Shown in pieces: positions 51,073-60,754 of a DNA stretch of 64,000 nt; position 1 is the stretch's first letter; each line of letters begins with the position of its first letter. Made by a program: the position numbers and the translations under genes. The stretch is from Lysobacter_I brunescens (GTDB lineage Bacteria; Pseudomonadota; Gammaproteobacteria; Xanthomonadales; Xanthomonadaceae): assembly GCF_042677005.1 (NCBI RefSeq), contig NZ_JBHTIF010000002.1, forward strand, positions 62,001 to 126,000, given 5' to 3'. Below the pieces are notes generated by a model. It saw only the letters and a program-made list of their open reading frames with translations, was not told the origin of the DNA and did no database searches.

Positions 51073-51573
51073 TCATCCGTAACTCACACCCACGATATAG
51101 AACCGTTGCTTCCCGCCGGGCAACTCCGCTTCGAAGTCGTCGTCGACGCGCTTCTTCAGCATCGCGCGGGCGAGCGGGGAGTCGATGCTGATCCAGCCCA
51201 GCTTCGCGTCGGTTTCGTCGGGGCCGACGATGCGGTAGCGGCTGGTTTCGCCGGTGACCGCGTGCTCCAGTTCGATGGTCGCGCCGAAGTACACGGCTTC
51301 GGGATCGCTGGGCGTGGTCTCGACCACCTGCAGCACGCGCAGGCGCTTGCCGAGGTAGCGCACGCGGCGGTCGATCTCGCCGAGCTGTTTCTTGCGGTAC
51401 GTGTACTCGGCGTTTTCCGAGCGATCGCCCTCGGCCGCGGCGGCGGCGAGGGCCCTGACCACTTCCGGACGCCGCACGCGCCAGAGGTCTTCGATTTCCG
51501 CCTTCAGCCGGGCATGGCCCTCACGCGTGATGAGGGCCGTGCTCTTCTCGGCGGGCGGGCGCCAGCGCGACAT
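51073..51573 (-). CDS. greB: Transcription elongation factor GreB
   Basis: GreB rescues backtracked RNA polymerase by stimulating transcript cleavage. The 166-residue product starts with the two-helix coiled coil (LITREGHARLKAEIEDLWR...RSENAEYTYRKKQLGEID), with the catalytic acidic tip EGDRSENAEY, and has the C-terminal FKBP-like domain (GPDETDAKLGWISIDSPLARAM). The KKQL-type segment and length suit GreB rather than GreA. The stop is only six bases from a REP element. Confidence 0.95.
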   Translation of the reverse strand: MSRWRPPAEKSTALITREGHARLKAEIEDLWRVRRPEVVRALAAAAAEGDRSENAEYTYRKKQLGEIDRRVRYLGKRLRVLQVVETTPSDPEAVYFGATIELEHAVTGETSRYRIVGPDETDAKLGWISIDSPLARAMLKKRVDDDFEAELPGGKQRFYIVGVSYG

Positions 51574-51594
51574 CCTGGGTGGGCCCGCGCGGGA

Positions 51595-52092
51595 TCAGCT
51601 CTTCTGGCGCTGCAGCGTGGCGCCGTTGAGCTTCACGCTGTCGGCCGAGACGATCTCGACGGTGCGGTCGGCCTCGCCCTTGCTGTCGGGATCGAGCAGC
51701 ACGCTCTTGCCGCCGGGCTGGGCGCTCCAGGTGCCGGTGACGGTGGCGCCGTTGTCGTTCAGGGTGAACGTACCTTCCAGGGTCACTTCCAGCGTGGTGG
51801 CGCCGGCGGTGTACTTGCCCTCGAAGGCCTTGATGTCGAAGCCGGCGGCGGCGTCGGCCGGCGTCGAGCGGTCCTCGACGACCACGGCATCGGTGCCCGG
51901 GGCCGGCTCCGGCGCGGGTGCCGGCTCGGCGGCCTTCGGCGCTTCGACCGGCGCGACTTCGGTGCTCTCGGCAGCGGTGTCGGCGGGCGCTTCGGTCTCG
52001 GCGGGCGCGTCCTTCTGGCAGCCGGTGGCGACCAGGGCGATGGACAGGGACAGGGGCAACCACAGCAGCGAAACGGACTTCCTCGGATTCAT
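51595..52092 (-). CDS. Small lipoprotein, hypothetical
   Basis: A 165-residue lipoprotein with a lipobox LVATGC (Cys about residue 25), a long low-complexity Ala/Pro/Glu spacer (about 26-80) and a compact C-terminal beta domain (FEGKYTAGATTLEVTLEGTF, VTGTWSAQPGGKSVLL). No family recognised. The ATG at 52092 gives a clean signal; the longer frame above is a shadow of the HerA-like gene. It is probably co-transcribed with greB (21-base gap). Confidence 0.8.
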   Translation of the reverse strand: MNPRKSVSLLWLPLSLSIALVATGCQKDAPAETEAPADTAAESTEVAPVEAPKAAEPAPAPEPAPGTDAVVVEDRSTPADAAAGFDIKAFEGKYTAGATTLEVTLEGTFTLNDNGATVTGTWSAQPGGKSVLLDPDSKGEADRTVEIVSADSVKLNGATLQRQKS

Positions 52093-52169
52093 CTTGGCGT
52101 GTCTCTCGGATGGATGGGTGGTGCGGGGGGATGACGAAAACGGCCGCGAGGGCCGTCGGGTGGCGGCGG

Positions 52170-53681
52170 TCAGCGACGACCGCCGAAAAGGCTGCCCAGG
52201 ATGCCGCGCACGATCTGCCGGCCGATCTGGTTGCCGACGGTGCGCGCGGTCTGCTTGGCCGCGGTTTCGACCATGCCCTGGCGACGCTTGGTGCCGAACA
52301 CGGCGTCCTTGATGGCCTGGCCGAAACCGCCTTCCTCGGCGTCGTCCTGCGCGCGGGTGCGGGCGGGCGGGGCCTTGGCCTGCTCGGCGACAGCCTCGGC
52401 CTTCTTCGCGAGCACTTCGGCGGCGGATTCGCGGTCGATGCGGGTGTCGTAGCGTGTGCCGACCGGACTGCCGGCGCGGACCTGGGCGCGTTCGGCTTCG
52501 GTGATCGCGCCCATGCGGCAGCGCGGCGGCGCGATCAGGGTCTTTTCTACCGGCATCGGCACCCCCTTGTCCTGCAGCGTCGAGACCAGCGCTTCGCCGG
52601 TGCCGAGTTCGCCGATCGCCTTGGCGACATCGAGCGCCGGATTCGCGACGAAGGTCTGCGCGGCGGTCTTCACCGCCTTCTGGTCGCGTGGCGTGAACGC
52701 ACGCAGCGCATGCTGGAAGCGGTTGCCGAGCTGGCCGAGGATCTCGTCCGGCACGTCGTCGGGGAACTGCGAGCAGAAATACACGCCCACGCCCTTGGAA
52801 CGGATGATGCGCACGACCTGCTCGATGCGCTGCTGCAGTGCCGGCGGGGCGTCGTCGAACAGCAGGTGCGCCTCGTCGAAGACGAAGACCAGCTTGGGTT
52901 TGTCGAGGTCGCCCACTTCCGGCAGGGTCTCGAAGAGTTCCGACAGCAGCCACAGCAGGAAGCTGGAATAGAGCTTGGGTTTCAGGATCAGCTGATCGGC
53001 GGCGAGGATGTTGACCACGCCGCGACCGTCGGTCGTCGTGCGCATCAGGTCGTGCAGTTCCAGCGCCGGCTCGCCGAAGAACAGGTCCGCGCCTTCCTGC
53101 TCCAGGCGCAGCAGCGCGCGCTGGATGGCGCCGATCGACTGCGCACTGACCAGGCCGTAGCTGGTCGAGATGTCCTTGCGCTCCTCGGCGACCAGGCCGA
53201 GCAGGGCGCGCAGGTCTTCGAGGTCGAGCAGCAGCAGGCCGCGGTCATCGGCCAGCTTGAACACGATGTCGAGCACGCCGGACTGGGTGTCGTTCAGTTC
53301 GAGGATCCGGCCGAGCAGGGTCGGGCCCATCTCGCTGACCGTAGTGCGCACCGGGTGGCCGAGCTTGCCGTACAGGTCCCAGAACACCACCGGGCTCGCT
53401 TCGTTGCGGTACTCGGGGTTGCCCATCGCGGCGAGGCGCTGCTGGATGCGCTCGTTCATCGCGCCGGGCATGGCCAGGCCGGCCACGTCGCCCTTCACGT
53501 CGGCCAGGAACACCGGCACGCCGATCCGCGAGAAGTTCTCGGCCAGGGTCATCAGGGTCACGGTCTTGCCGGTGCCGGTGGCGCCCGCGATGAGGCCATG
53601 GCGGTTGCCGAAACGCGGCAGCAGGTGGACGTTGCCGCTGGTGTCGGTCGTGACGGCCTTGCCGACCAGGATGGGATCCAT
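52170..53681 (-). CDS. HerA-like ATPase (DUF853)
   Basis: A 503-residue DUF853 protein (YjgR-like), an AAA-type P-loop ATPase related to HerA. Walker A is GATGTGKTVT (about residues 33-42); Walker B is LVFVFDEAH (about 264-272); a Gln/Arg sensor segment follows (IIRSKGVGVYFCSQFPDD). The C-terminal tail has the glycine/arginine-rich end GILGSLFGGRR typical of the family. A role in DNA processing is assumed but unproven. Confidence 0.93.
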   Translation of the reverse strand: MDPILVGKAVTTDTSGNVHLLPRFGNRHGLIAGATGTGKTVTLMTLAENFSRIGVPVFLADVKGDVAGLAMPGAMNERIQQRLAAMGNPEYRNEASPVVFWDLYGKLGHPVRTTVSEMGPTLLGRILELNDTQSGVLDIVFKLADDRGLLLLDLEDLRALLGLVAEERKDISTSYGLVSAQSIGAIQRALLRLEQEGADLFFGEPALELHDLMRTTTDGRGVVNILAADQLILKPKLYSSFLLWLLSELFETLPEVGDLDKPKLVFVFDEAHLLFDDAPPALQQRIEQVVRIIRSKGVGVYFCSQFPDDVPDEILGQLGNRFQHALRAFTPRDQKAVKTAAQTFVANPALDVAKAIGELGTGEALVSTLQDKGVPMPVEKTLIAPPRCRMGAITEAERAQVRAGSPVGTRYDTRIDRESAAEVLAKKAEAVAEQAKAPPARTRAQDDAEEGGFGQAIKDAVFGTKRRQGMVETAAKQTARTVGNQIGRQIVRGILGSLFGGRR

Positions 53682-53862
53682 GAACGGTCCTCGATGGGGA
53701 TCGGCGGATTCTATTCGGGATCAGCCGCCTGCGGGCATGCGGCGGTCATGACCCATCACCATGTGCCGGTCGTGGCTCGACATCTGCTGCATGACCTCCG
53801 CCGGTTGCCCGTGGCGCCCCCCGGGGCTAACCTGCAGGCCCCTGCTGTCGCCCGTGCTGTTC

Positions 53863-55437
53863 ATGCCTTCATTTTCCGTGGTGTCCGGGGCGCTGCGCGC
53901 CCTCTGCGTGTCCGTCCTCGTGTTCTCCGCCGCCCTCGCGGCGCCCGCGCAGGCCCAGTCCAAGCGCGAACGTGACCTGGAGGCGATCAAGACCCGCATG
54001 GCCACGGCCGAGGGCCGCTATCGTGAGGCCCTGGTCAAGGTCGGCAACAACGACCCGGCCGGCGTCGACGAGAGCAACCTCGCGCTGGAGGACATGGAGG
54101 ACGTCATCGCCGACTGCCTGAAGATCAAGGGCTGCCCGGTCTCGACCCTGCTCGCCAGCTACAAGCGCCTGCTCAAGGCCGATGTCGACGCCCGGGCCAC
54201 GGGCGATATCGCCGAGGACGGCGCCGACGCCTTCGTCGAGAGCGAGCTGCCCACCGGCAACGTGCCGCGCAGCGCCGAGGCGGCGGCCCTGCTCAGCGCC
54301 GACGGCCAGCGCTTCGTCAACATGGTCAAGATGAACCCGGCGGTGCAGGCCGGCATCCGCCGCTGGCTCACCGACATGCGCGTGTCGCTGGTGCAGAGCC
54401 ACGAGAACTACCAGTACATGCGCCACCTGATGTCGCCGGCCTTCCAGCGCAGCGGCCTGCCCGAAGCGCTGCTGTTCGGGATCATGGCGAAGGAATCCAC
54501 CGGTCGCGTGCATGTCGGCTCGCGCGCCGGCGCGGTTGGACCGCTGCAGTTCATGCCCGCCACCGGCCGCCGCTTCGGCCTGGGCCCGGACGGCACCGGC
54601 TTCGACACCCGCTACGACCCGCGCATGTCGGCCGATGCCGCCGCGTCCTATCTCAACGAGCGCTTCGCCGAGTTCGGCAACAACATCGAGCTGTGGCTGG
54701 CCGCCTACAACGGTGGCGAAGGCCGAGCGCTGCGCGTGTACCGCAGCACCGGCGGGCGCAGCTTCTGGGACGAGGATGTCTATGCCCAGTTTCCGGCCGA
54801 GACCAAGGACTACGTGCCGATGGTCATCGCCGCGGCCTGGCTGTACCTGCATCCGAAGGAATACGGCCTGAGCTTTCCGAAGATCGATGCCAAGCCGGCG
54901 ACTTTCCGCCTGGCCAGGGCGGCCTCGATCTACGAGCTGACGATCTGCATCGGCAACGGTGGCACCCGCGACGGGTTCATGCGCGCGCTGCGCAATCTGA
55001 ATCCGCGCTACGAAGCCGACCAGTGGATCCCGGCCGGCACGGTCATGAACGGCACGGTGAAGATCGCCGGTCTCTACAGCCGCTACTGCATCGATGGTGC
55101 GCGCGCCGAGCTCGCGCGCCAGCTCGTGTCCAGCGACCCGCGCTCGGCGATCGTCCGCATCGGCCCGATCGAACCCGCCACCGGCACCGCGACCGGCGAA
55201 GACGGCACCGCACCGGTCGAGGGCAGCACTCAGGCCGCGCAGGCATCGCGCCCCGAACCGAAGAAGCAGCCCCGCGCGCCCCGCCAGCACCGCGTCGCCC
55301 GCGGCGAAACGCTGATGTCGATCGCGCGCCGCTACGACTGCGAACTCGCCGAACTGGCGAAGGCCAACAAGCTCAAGGCGCCGCGCTACGCGGTGCGGCT
55401 GGGCCAGCAGTTGAAACTGCAGGGGTGCGGGGACTGA
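53863..55437 (+). CDS. LysM-containing lytic transglycosylase (MltD-like)
   Basis: A 524-residue exported murein hydrolase. A signal peptide (to about residue 32, ending AQAQS) precedes a helical N-terminal region, an SLT domain with catalytic Glu211 (IMAKESTGR) plus SRAGAVGPLQFMPATGRRFG and AAYNGGEGRA, and a C-terminal LysM module (about 477-523; HRVARGETLMSIARRY). Unlike MltD no lipobox is evident. It cleaves glycan strands of peptidoglycan. The first in-frame start (53761) gives no signal peptide and was rejected. Confidence 0.92.
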   Translation: MPSFSVVSGALRALCVSVLVFSAALAAPAQAQSKRERDLEAIKTRMATAEGRYREALVKVGNNDPAGVDESNLALEDMEDVIADCLKIKGCPVSTLLASYKRLLKADVDARATGDIAEDGADAFVESELPTGNVPRSAEAAALLSADGQRFVNMVKMNPAVQAGIRRWLTDMRVSLVQSHENYQYMRHLMSPAFQRSGLPEALLFGIMAKESTGRVHVGSRAGAVGPLQFMPATGRRFGLGPDGTGFDTRYDPRMSADAAASYLNERFAEFGNNIELWLAAYNGGEGRALRVYRSTGGRSFWDEDVYAQFPAETKDYVPMVIAAAWLYLHPKEYGLSFPKIDAKPATFRLARAASIYELTICIGNGGTRDGFMRALRNLNPRYEADQWIPAGTVMNGTVKIAGLYSRYCIDGARAELARQLVSSDPRSAIVRIGPIEPATGTATGEDGTAPVEGSTQAAQASRPEPKKQPRAPRQHRVARGETLMSIARRYDCELAELAKANKLKAPRYAVRLGQQLKLQGCGD

Positions 55438-55474
55438 GTCCGGGGGCGCTGTCGCGATTCCCTGGGCTTCGGGT

Positions 55475-55852
55475 TCACCCCGCGAACACGAACCTCACCA
55501 GCGCCAGCGCCAGCGCGAAGAGATAACCGCAGGCGAAACGGTCGATGCGCAGCACGTCGTCGCCGCGACGCGCGCGCCAGCGGCCGAGCAGCATCATTCC
55601 GATGCCGACCGCGACCGGCGTGGCGATCAGGTGCGCGATGCGCCAGTCCTCGTGCGTGAGGTGCTGCGGAAACACCAGCAGGCTGAGTCCGCCGGCCATC
55701 GCGCCGAAAATGGAGTAGCCGACTGCCGCCAGCCACGGCGATGGACGCCGACGGAAGGGTTCGGCGAGCGAATGCACGCCCAGTTCGACCAGCACTTCGA
55801 TCACGGCCTGCAGCAGGAATTCGCCCACGACCTCGAACAGGAACTCCAGCAT
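55475..55852 (-). CDS. Small membrane protein, hypothetical
   Basis: A 125-residue membrane protein with an amphipathic N-terminus (MLEFLFEVVGEFLLQAVIE) and about three hydrophobic segments (44-60, 72-88, 108-122). Function unknown. Its ATG overlaps the stop of the DUF2939 gene by one base, so it is translated with it. Confidence 0.8.
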   Translation of the reverse strand: MLEFLFEVVGEFLLQAVIEVLVELGVHSLAEPFRRRPSPWLAAVGYSIFGAMAGGLSLLVFPQHLTHEDWRIAHLIATPVAVGIGMMLLGRWRARRGDDVLRIDRFACGYLFALALALVRFVFAG

Positions 55853-56430
55853 CAGCGCGCGCCGGCTTCACCATCCACCGACGGCAACTCGATGCCCGAC
55901 AACTTCCACCACAGCAGATTGTGGCGCTTGAACACCAGCCGCGACGGCGCAGGTCCCATGCCATCGTTCGCGACCTTCACCGAGAAGGTCGACAGGTCGT
56001 CGTAGCCCATCGACAGCCGCCACTGTCCGGTGTCGATGCCGCCGCGCGATCCGTCGGCGTCCGTCGCCGGTGATGGCGCCTCCGGCGACCCGGCGTAGCG
56101 GTCGTGCATGTCGCGCCCCGCGAACAGCATTGCCAGCGCTTCGGGCGAGACCATCGCGTCGATGGCGGGCGCGGCGAGCGTCGTCGCAAAGTCCGCGCCG
56201 AGCCGGCTCCAGGCGCTGTCGCCGCCGAGACGATCGGACACGCGCGCCGCGAGCTGGGCGCGCACGCTGTCGCGCAGTGCCGGGAAGTCCACGTGGGATG
56301 CGAGCGCCTCGGCGTCGCCGCGCTCGGCGGCCTGGCGCATGGCATGCACGGTGAGATGCGGCGCGAACCAGACCCAGGCGCCGAAAGCGGCCAGCGCGGC
56401 GGCCAGCAGGAGTTTCGTGATGCGATGCAT
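55852..56430 (-). CDS. DUF2939 protein
   Basis: A 192-residue protein with one N-terminal membrane anchor (LLLAAALAAFGAWVWFA, about residues 6-22) followed by a soluble domain beginning PHLTVHAMRQAAERGDAEAL and VDFPALRDSVRAQLAARV; this layout is the DUF2939 family, function unknown. The ATG at 56430 places the anchor at the N-terminus. It is coupled to the small membrane protein downstream. Confidence 0.88.
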   Translation of the reverse strand: MHRITKLLLAAALAAFGAWVWFAPHLTVHAMRQAAERGDAEALASHVDFPALRDSVRAQLAARVSDRLGGDSAWSRLGADFATTLAAPAIDAMVSPEALAMLFAGRDMHDRYAGSPEAPSPATDADGSRGGIDTGQWRLSMGYDDLSTFSVKVANDGMGPAPSRLVFKRHNLLWWKLSGIELPSVDGEAGAR

Positions 56431-56518
56431 GCCGGTCTCCGGCCGTGGGGGACGGCCGGAGTGTAGCAATCGATCCGGAAGCGTATCGCAGGGCGCGGCA
56501 TCGGCCGCGCCGAAGCCT

Positions 56519-56773
56519 TCAGCCGAACTGCAGCTTGAGCGTCGTGTCGTCGATGTCGTGGTTCTGCACGAAGACGTCGCCGCGCGTGCCGCGGGTCACG
56601 TTTTCGTAGGTCTCGAATCCGAGCCCGTCTTCGTTGTCCCACTCGATCCTGTCGCCGACCTGGACTTCCCAGCCCGGGTCGAGCTCGATGATGGTGTAGC
56701 CACGTCCCGGCGTCGCGATGGCGGCGGCGCCCTGTTCGTTGTCGATGGCTGCAATGGTGCCTGATCTGCGCAT
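56519..56773 (-). CDS. Small hypothetical protein
   Basis: An 84-residue acidic protein. The first half resembles a small beta barrel of the cold-shock/DUF1294-like type (MRRSGTIAAIDNEQGAAAI), but no RNA-binding motifs are present; the rest has WEVQVGDRIEWDNEDGLGF and ends DTTLKLQFG. It might be a nucleic-acid-binding or DUF-type protein; not assigned. It is flanked by 88 bases to DUF2939 and 166 bases to psd, both empty. Confidence 0.65.
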   Translation of the reverse strand: MRRSGTIAAIDNEQGAAAIATPGRGYTIIELDPGWEVQVGDRIEWDNEDGLGFETYENVTRGTRGDVFVQNHDIDDTTLKLQFG

Positions 56774-56939
56774 GCGTCAATCCCTCGTGTCAGGCGGCTG
56801 ACTGCTCCGCGTCCCCGTGTCCGGCCATCGTGGCCGTTGCGGATCAACTTACGGAAGCCGAGAGACCAGATCAATCACTCTGGACCTATCAGAACTGACA
56901 GGCTTGCGCGAATCGCGGTGAAGGGGATCAATACGCGGT

Positions 56940-57797
56940 TCACGCGCGCGTCGCGAGGCACTGCCCCAGCCTGACCGGGCCCTCGGGCCGCAGCGACGGC
57001 GACAGCGCCGCCACGCCGCGCGGCAGCAGCACGATCACTGTAGAGCCGTAGTTGAAGCGCGCCATCTCGGCGAAGCGGTCGAGGGCGATGCCCTTGCCGC
57101 GCCAGTCCTTGCGGGTGATGCGGTCGCCGTAGGCCGGGATCTCCACGCCGCTCCACACGGTCTCGACGCCGGAGACCAGCAGCGCGCCGACCATCACCAG
57201 ACACATCGGGCCGAAGTCGGTGTCGAAATGGCAGACCAGGCGCTCGTTGCGCGCGAACAGGCGCGGCACCGAGGCCACGGCGTCGGTGCCGACGCTGAAC
57301 AGCCGGCCCGGCACGTGCACGGTCTCGCGCAGGGTGCCGGCCCAGGGCATGTGCACCCGGTGGTAGTCGCGCGGCGACAGGTACACGGTGGCGAAAAGGC
57401 CGTCGGCGAACGGTTTCGCGGCCTCGATGTCGCCGAGCAGCTCGGCGGCGGTGAAGGACTGGCCCTTGGCCTGGAAGATGCGGCCATCCCCATTGCCAAG
57501 CGGTTCGATGGGCCCGCACTGGCTGATGTGGCCGTCGGCCGGCATCAGCAGGCTGCGCGAATCGGCGTCGGCCACGCGCGCGCCGGGCTTCAGCGCGCGG
57601 GTGAAGAAGGCGTTGAAGGTCGGATAGGCGGTGGGATCGGGTTCGGCGGCCTCGTTGAGGTCGACGCCGAACTTCCGGGTCACGGTGTCGATCAGCCACT
57701 GCTTCACCGCGCGGTTGCGCGAGTAGGCGAGGCGGCGCGCCAGCGAGGACAGCGCACGGTGCGGCAGGACGTAGGTCAGCGTGGTCACGAGGCCCAT
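56940..57797 (-). CDS. psd: Phosphatidylserine decarboxylase proenzyme
   Basis: Psd converts phosphatidylserine to phosphatidylethanolamine at the inner membrane. The 285-residue proenzyme has the Asp-His-Ser triad for self-cleavage: Asp88 in PADGH, His146 in YHRVHM and Ser252 in the GST motif (FNYGSTVIVLLP; here YGST instead of LGST). Cleavage before Ser252 would create the pyruvoyl cofactor and a beta chain of 251 residues. It overlaps the SCO gene start by one base. Confidence 0.95.
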   Translation of the reverse strand: MGLVTTLTYVLPHRALSSLARRLAYSRNRAVKQWLIDTVTRKFGVDLNEAAEPDPTAYPTFNAFFTRALKPGARVADADSRSLLMPADGHISQCGPIEPLGNGDGRIFQAKGQSFTAAELLGDIEAAKPFADGLFATVYLSPRDYHRVHMPWAGTLRETVHVPGRLFSVGTDAVASVPRLFARNERLVCHFDTDFGPMCLVMVGALLVSGVETVWSGVEIPAYGDRITRKDWRGKGIALDRFAEMARFNYGSTVIVLLPRGVAALSPSLRPEGPVRLGQCLATRA

Positions 57798-58453
57798 CAG
57801 CGGGTTCCCTGCGAATGGGCGGTCAGCGCCGCGAGGTCCTCGGCGATGGCCTTGGGCTGGAGCGGCGGCCGGATGATGCCGGCCATGCGTCCCTGCGGGT
57901 CGAGCAGCACGAGCATGGCCGAATGGTCGATGGTGTACTGGTCGGCCGGGGCGTCGTCTCCGAGCGGCACCTTGGCGAAGACCATCGACAGCGACTTGGT
58001 GAAGGCTTCCAGCGTGGGCAGGTCGGCGGTCGCGGCCAGGGTGTCCTTGTGGAAGGCGTGGGCGTATTCGCCGATCTTCTCGATCGTGTCGCGCTCGGGG
58101 TCCACCGAGACGAACAGCACGCGCGGCCGGGTGCTCTCGGGCAGGGCGCTCCAGTGGTTCTGGGCCTGCGCCAGCTCGGCGAGGGTGGTCGGGCAGACGT
58201 CCGGGCAGAAGGTGAAGCCGATGAACACCAGGGTCCAGTGGCCGCGCAGCTCGCCGGGGAGCAGCTGGGTGCGGTCGGACTGCTGCAGGGCGAAGTCGGG
58301 CAGGACGCGCGGTTGCGGCATCAGGCGCACGGTCTGCATGGGCGGCGCCGAGGCCGGCGCGCGCTCGCGGTCGAAGACGTGCTCGGCCGCCATCAGGCCG
58401 ACGCCGGTCGCCACGGCGACCAGCAGGATGAGGAGAGTGGTGCGGTTGAACAT
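57797..58453 (-). CDS. SCO1/SenC-family copper chaperone
   Basis: A 218-residue membrane-anchored thioredoxin-fold protein for copper delivery to cytochrome c oxidase. An N-terminal anchor (TLLILLVAVATGVGLMAA) is followed by the copper-binding CPDVCP motif (Cys83, Cys87) and His177 in TIDHSAMLVLLD. Both ligands are present. It is translationally coupled to psd (1-base overlap) although the pathways differ. Confidence 0.93.
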   Translation of the reverse strand: MFNRTTLLILLVAVATGVGLMAAEHVFDRERAPASAPPMQTVRLMPQPRVLPDFALQQSDRTQLLPGELRGHWTLVFIGFTFCPDVCPTTLAELAQAQNHWSALPESTRPRVLFVSVDPERDTIEKIGEYAHAFHKDTLAATADLPTLEAFTKSLSMVFAKVPLGDDAPADQYTIDHSAMLVLLDPQGRMAGIIRPPLQPKAIAEDLAALTAHSQGTR

Positions 58454-58521
58454 CGCGGCCGGTTCTTATGACATGTCGTCGGAAGCCGCCATGATACCGT
58501 CGCGAACGGCCCTGCTGCCGC

Positions 58522-58527
58522 TATACT
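58522..58527 (+). promoter_or_regulatory. Candidate prmB -10 box
   Basis: TATACT 40 bases before the prmB ATG. It resembles the rimO -10 (CTATAAT context CCGCTATA in both), again without a clear -35. Confidence 0.4.
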
Positions 58528-58567
58528 TGCCGGTCTTTCCGCGCAGCGCCCGAGCCCTTCCCGAGCC

Positions 58568-59530
58568 ATGACCGACGAGTTGCAGACGATCATCGACCTG
58601 ATCCGGTATGGCGCCAGCCGCTTCAACGCGGCCGGGCTCACCTTCGGCCACAGCTACGACAACGCCCTCGACGAGGCCACCCAGCTGGTCCTCCATGCCC
58701 TGCACCTGCCGCACGACCTGCCGCCGGTCTACGGCCAGTCGCGGGTGACCCTGGCCGAGAAGGAAGACGTGCTGAAGCTGTTCCTGCGCCGCATCGAGGA
58801 ACGCATCCCGGCCGCCTACCTGACCGGCGAGGCCTGGTTCGCCGGGCTGAGCTTCAAGACCGATGCCCGCGCCCTGGTGCCGCGTTCGCCGATCGCCGAG
58901 CTGATCGAAGCCGGCTTCGAGCCCTGGCTGGGCGGTCGCGAAGTCCGCCGCGCCCTGGACCTGTGCACCGGTTCGGGCTGCATCGCCATCGCGATGGGGC
59001 ATCACAACCCGGACTGGCAGGTCGACGGCGTCGACATCAGCGACGACGCGCTGGCGCTGTCCGCCGAGAACAAGGCCCGCCTGCACGCCGAGAACGTCCG
59101 CTTCCTGAAGTCGGACCTGTTCGCCGGCCTGCAGGGCGAGCACTACGACCTGATCGTCACCAATCCGCCGTACGTCACCAACGACGAGACCGACGCCCTG
59201 CCGAAGGAATACTCCTACGAGCCGGAGCTGGGTCTGCGCGCGGGCGACGATGGCCTGGACCTGGCGCTGCGCATCCTCCGCGATGCGCCGCTGCACCTCA
59301 CCGAGGACGGCCTGCTGATCTGCGAGGTCGGCGAATCCGAGCGTGCGCTGACCCGCCTGCTGCCGGAGCTGCCGCTGGCCTGGATCGAGTTCAAGGTCGG
59401 GCAGATGGGTGTGTTCGTCGTCGAATGCCGCGACCTGGTGACCTACCACGCGCGCATCCGCGAACTGGCCGACGCCCGCGATCCCGCACTGCGCGCTGCC
59501 GCGCCGTCCGCGCCCGCCGGGCTGTTCTGA
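58568..59530 (+). CDS. prmB: 50S ribosomal protein L3 glutamine methyltransferase PrmB
   Basis: PrmB methylates a Gln of ribosomal protein L3. The 320-residue product has the SAM-binding LDLCTGSGCIAIAMG and the catalytic NPPY at residues 199-202 (VTNPPYVTNDET). The helical N-terminus (TIIDLIRYGASRFNAAGL) distinguishes PrmB from PrmC. It is followed 12 bases later by aroC, the usual Xanthomonadaceae order. Confidence 0.96.
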   Translation: MTDELQTIIDLIRYGASRFNAAGLTFGHSYDNALDEATQLVLHALHLPHDLPPVYGQSRVTLAEKEDVLKLFLRRIEERIPAAYLTGEAWFAGLSFKTDARALVPRSPIAELIEAGFEPWLGGREVRRALDLCTGSGCIAIAMGHHNPDWQVDGVDISDDALALSAENKARLHAENVRFLKSDLFAGLQGEHYDLIVTNPPYVTNDETDALPKEYSYEPELGLRAGDDGLDLALRILRDAPLHLTEDGLLICEVGESERALTRLLPELPLAWIEFKVGQMGVFVVECRDLVTYHARIRELADARDPALRAAAPSAPAGLF

Positions 59531-59542
59531 GGAGCGACCGGC

Positions 59543-60673
59543 GTGAGCAACAGTTTCGGACGATTGTTGCGTGTCACCACGTTCGGCGAATCCCACGGCC
59601 CGGCCATCGGCTGTGTCATCGACGGCTGTCCGCCCGGGCTGGCGATCTCGGAAGAGGAATTCGCCCGCGACATCGAGCGCCGCGCCACCGGGCGCAGCCG
59701 CCACACCTCGCAGCGCCGCGAGACCGACGCCATCGAGATCCTCAGCGGCGTGCATGAAGGCCTGACCACCGGCACGCCGATCGCCCTGCTGATCCGCAAC
59801 ACCGACGCGCGCAGCAAGGACTACAACAACATCGCCGCGCAGTTCCGTCCTGCGCACGCCGACTACACCTACTGGCAGAAGTACGGCCATCGTGATCCTC
59901 GCGGTGGCGGGCGCAGCAGCGCGCGCGAGACCACGATGCGCGTCGCCGCCGGCGTGATCGCGAAGAAGTGGCTGGCCGAGCGCCATGGCGTGACCGTGCG
60001 CGGCCATCTGTCGCAGCTCGGCGAAGTGCTGCCGGACGCATCGCTCGGCGCGTTCGACTGGGACGTGGTCGAGACCAATCCCTTCTTCTGGCCGATCGAT
60101 GCGCAGGTCCCCGCGCTTGAGGCCTACATGGATGCCCTGCGCAAGTCCGGCGATTCGGTCGGCGCGCGCGTCACAGTGGTTGCCGACGGCGTGCCGCCGG
60201 GCTGGGGCGAACCGATCTACGGCAAGCTGGACGGCGACCTCGCCGCGGCGATGATGTCGATCAACGCCGTGAAGGGCGTCGAGATCGGCGACGGCTTCGC
60301 CTCGGTCGCGCAGAAGGGTTCATTCCATCGCGACGAGATGACCCGCGACGGTTTCCTGTCGAACCATGCCGGCGGCATCCTCGGCGGCATCAGCAGCGGC
60401 CAGCAGGTCGTGTGTTCGGTCGCCTTCAAGCCCACCTCCAGCCTGCGCCTGCCCGGGCGCGGCATGAACGTGCTGGGCGAGGAGGTCGAGGTGGTCACCA
60501 CCGGCCGCCACGACCCCTGCGTCGGCATCCGCGCGACCCCCATCTGCGAAGCGATGATGGCCCTCGTGTTGATGGACCAGGCCCTGCGCCACCGCGCGCA
60601 GTGCGGCGACGTGGGCGAGGTTTCGCCGCGAATTCCGGCCACCGCGATCATCACCACCGACGCCAAACGATAG
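59543..60673 (+). CDS. aroC: Chorismate synthase
   Basis: AroC makes chorismate from EPSP with reduced FMN, the last shared step for aromatic amino acids. The 376-residue product has the signatures GESHGPAIGCVIDGCPPG, DYNNIAAQFRPAHADYTYWQKYG (short form FRPGHAD-like FRPAHADYTY), RGGGRSSARETTMRVAAGVIAKKW-type segment (short form GGGRSSARETTMR) and RHDPCVGIRATPICEAM. The start is GTG with a GAGGAGCG site. No terminator was seen; a REP-type inverted repeat follows. Confidence 0.97.
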   Translation: MSNSFGRLLRVTTFGESHGPAIGCVIDGCPPGLAISEEEFARDIERRATGRSRHTSQRRETDAIEILSGVHEGLTTGTPIALLIRNTDARSKDYNNIAAQFRPAHADYTYWQKYGHRDPRGGGRSSARETTMRVAAGVIAKKWLAERHGVTVRGHLSQLGEVLPDASLGAFDWDVVETNPFFWPIDAQVPALEAYMDALRKSGDSVGARVTVVADGVPPGWGEPIYGKLDGDLAAAMMSINAVKGVEIGDGFASVAQKGSFHRDEMTRDGFLSNHAGGILGGISSGQQVVCSVAFKPTSSLRLPGRGMNVLGEEVEVVTTGRHDPCVGIRATPICEAMMALVLMDQALRHRAQCGDVGEVSPRIPATAIITTDAKR

Positions 60674-60754
60674 CGGCGCGCCGCCGGTTGGCCCCCACGG
60701 GCAGCGACGCGCCGCAGCGGCACCGCAACGCACACACCCATTCTTTTCATTTTT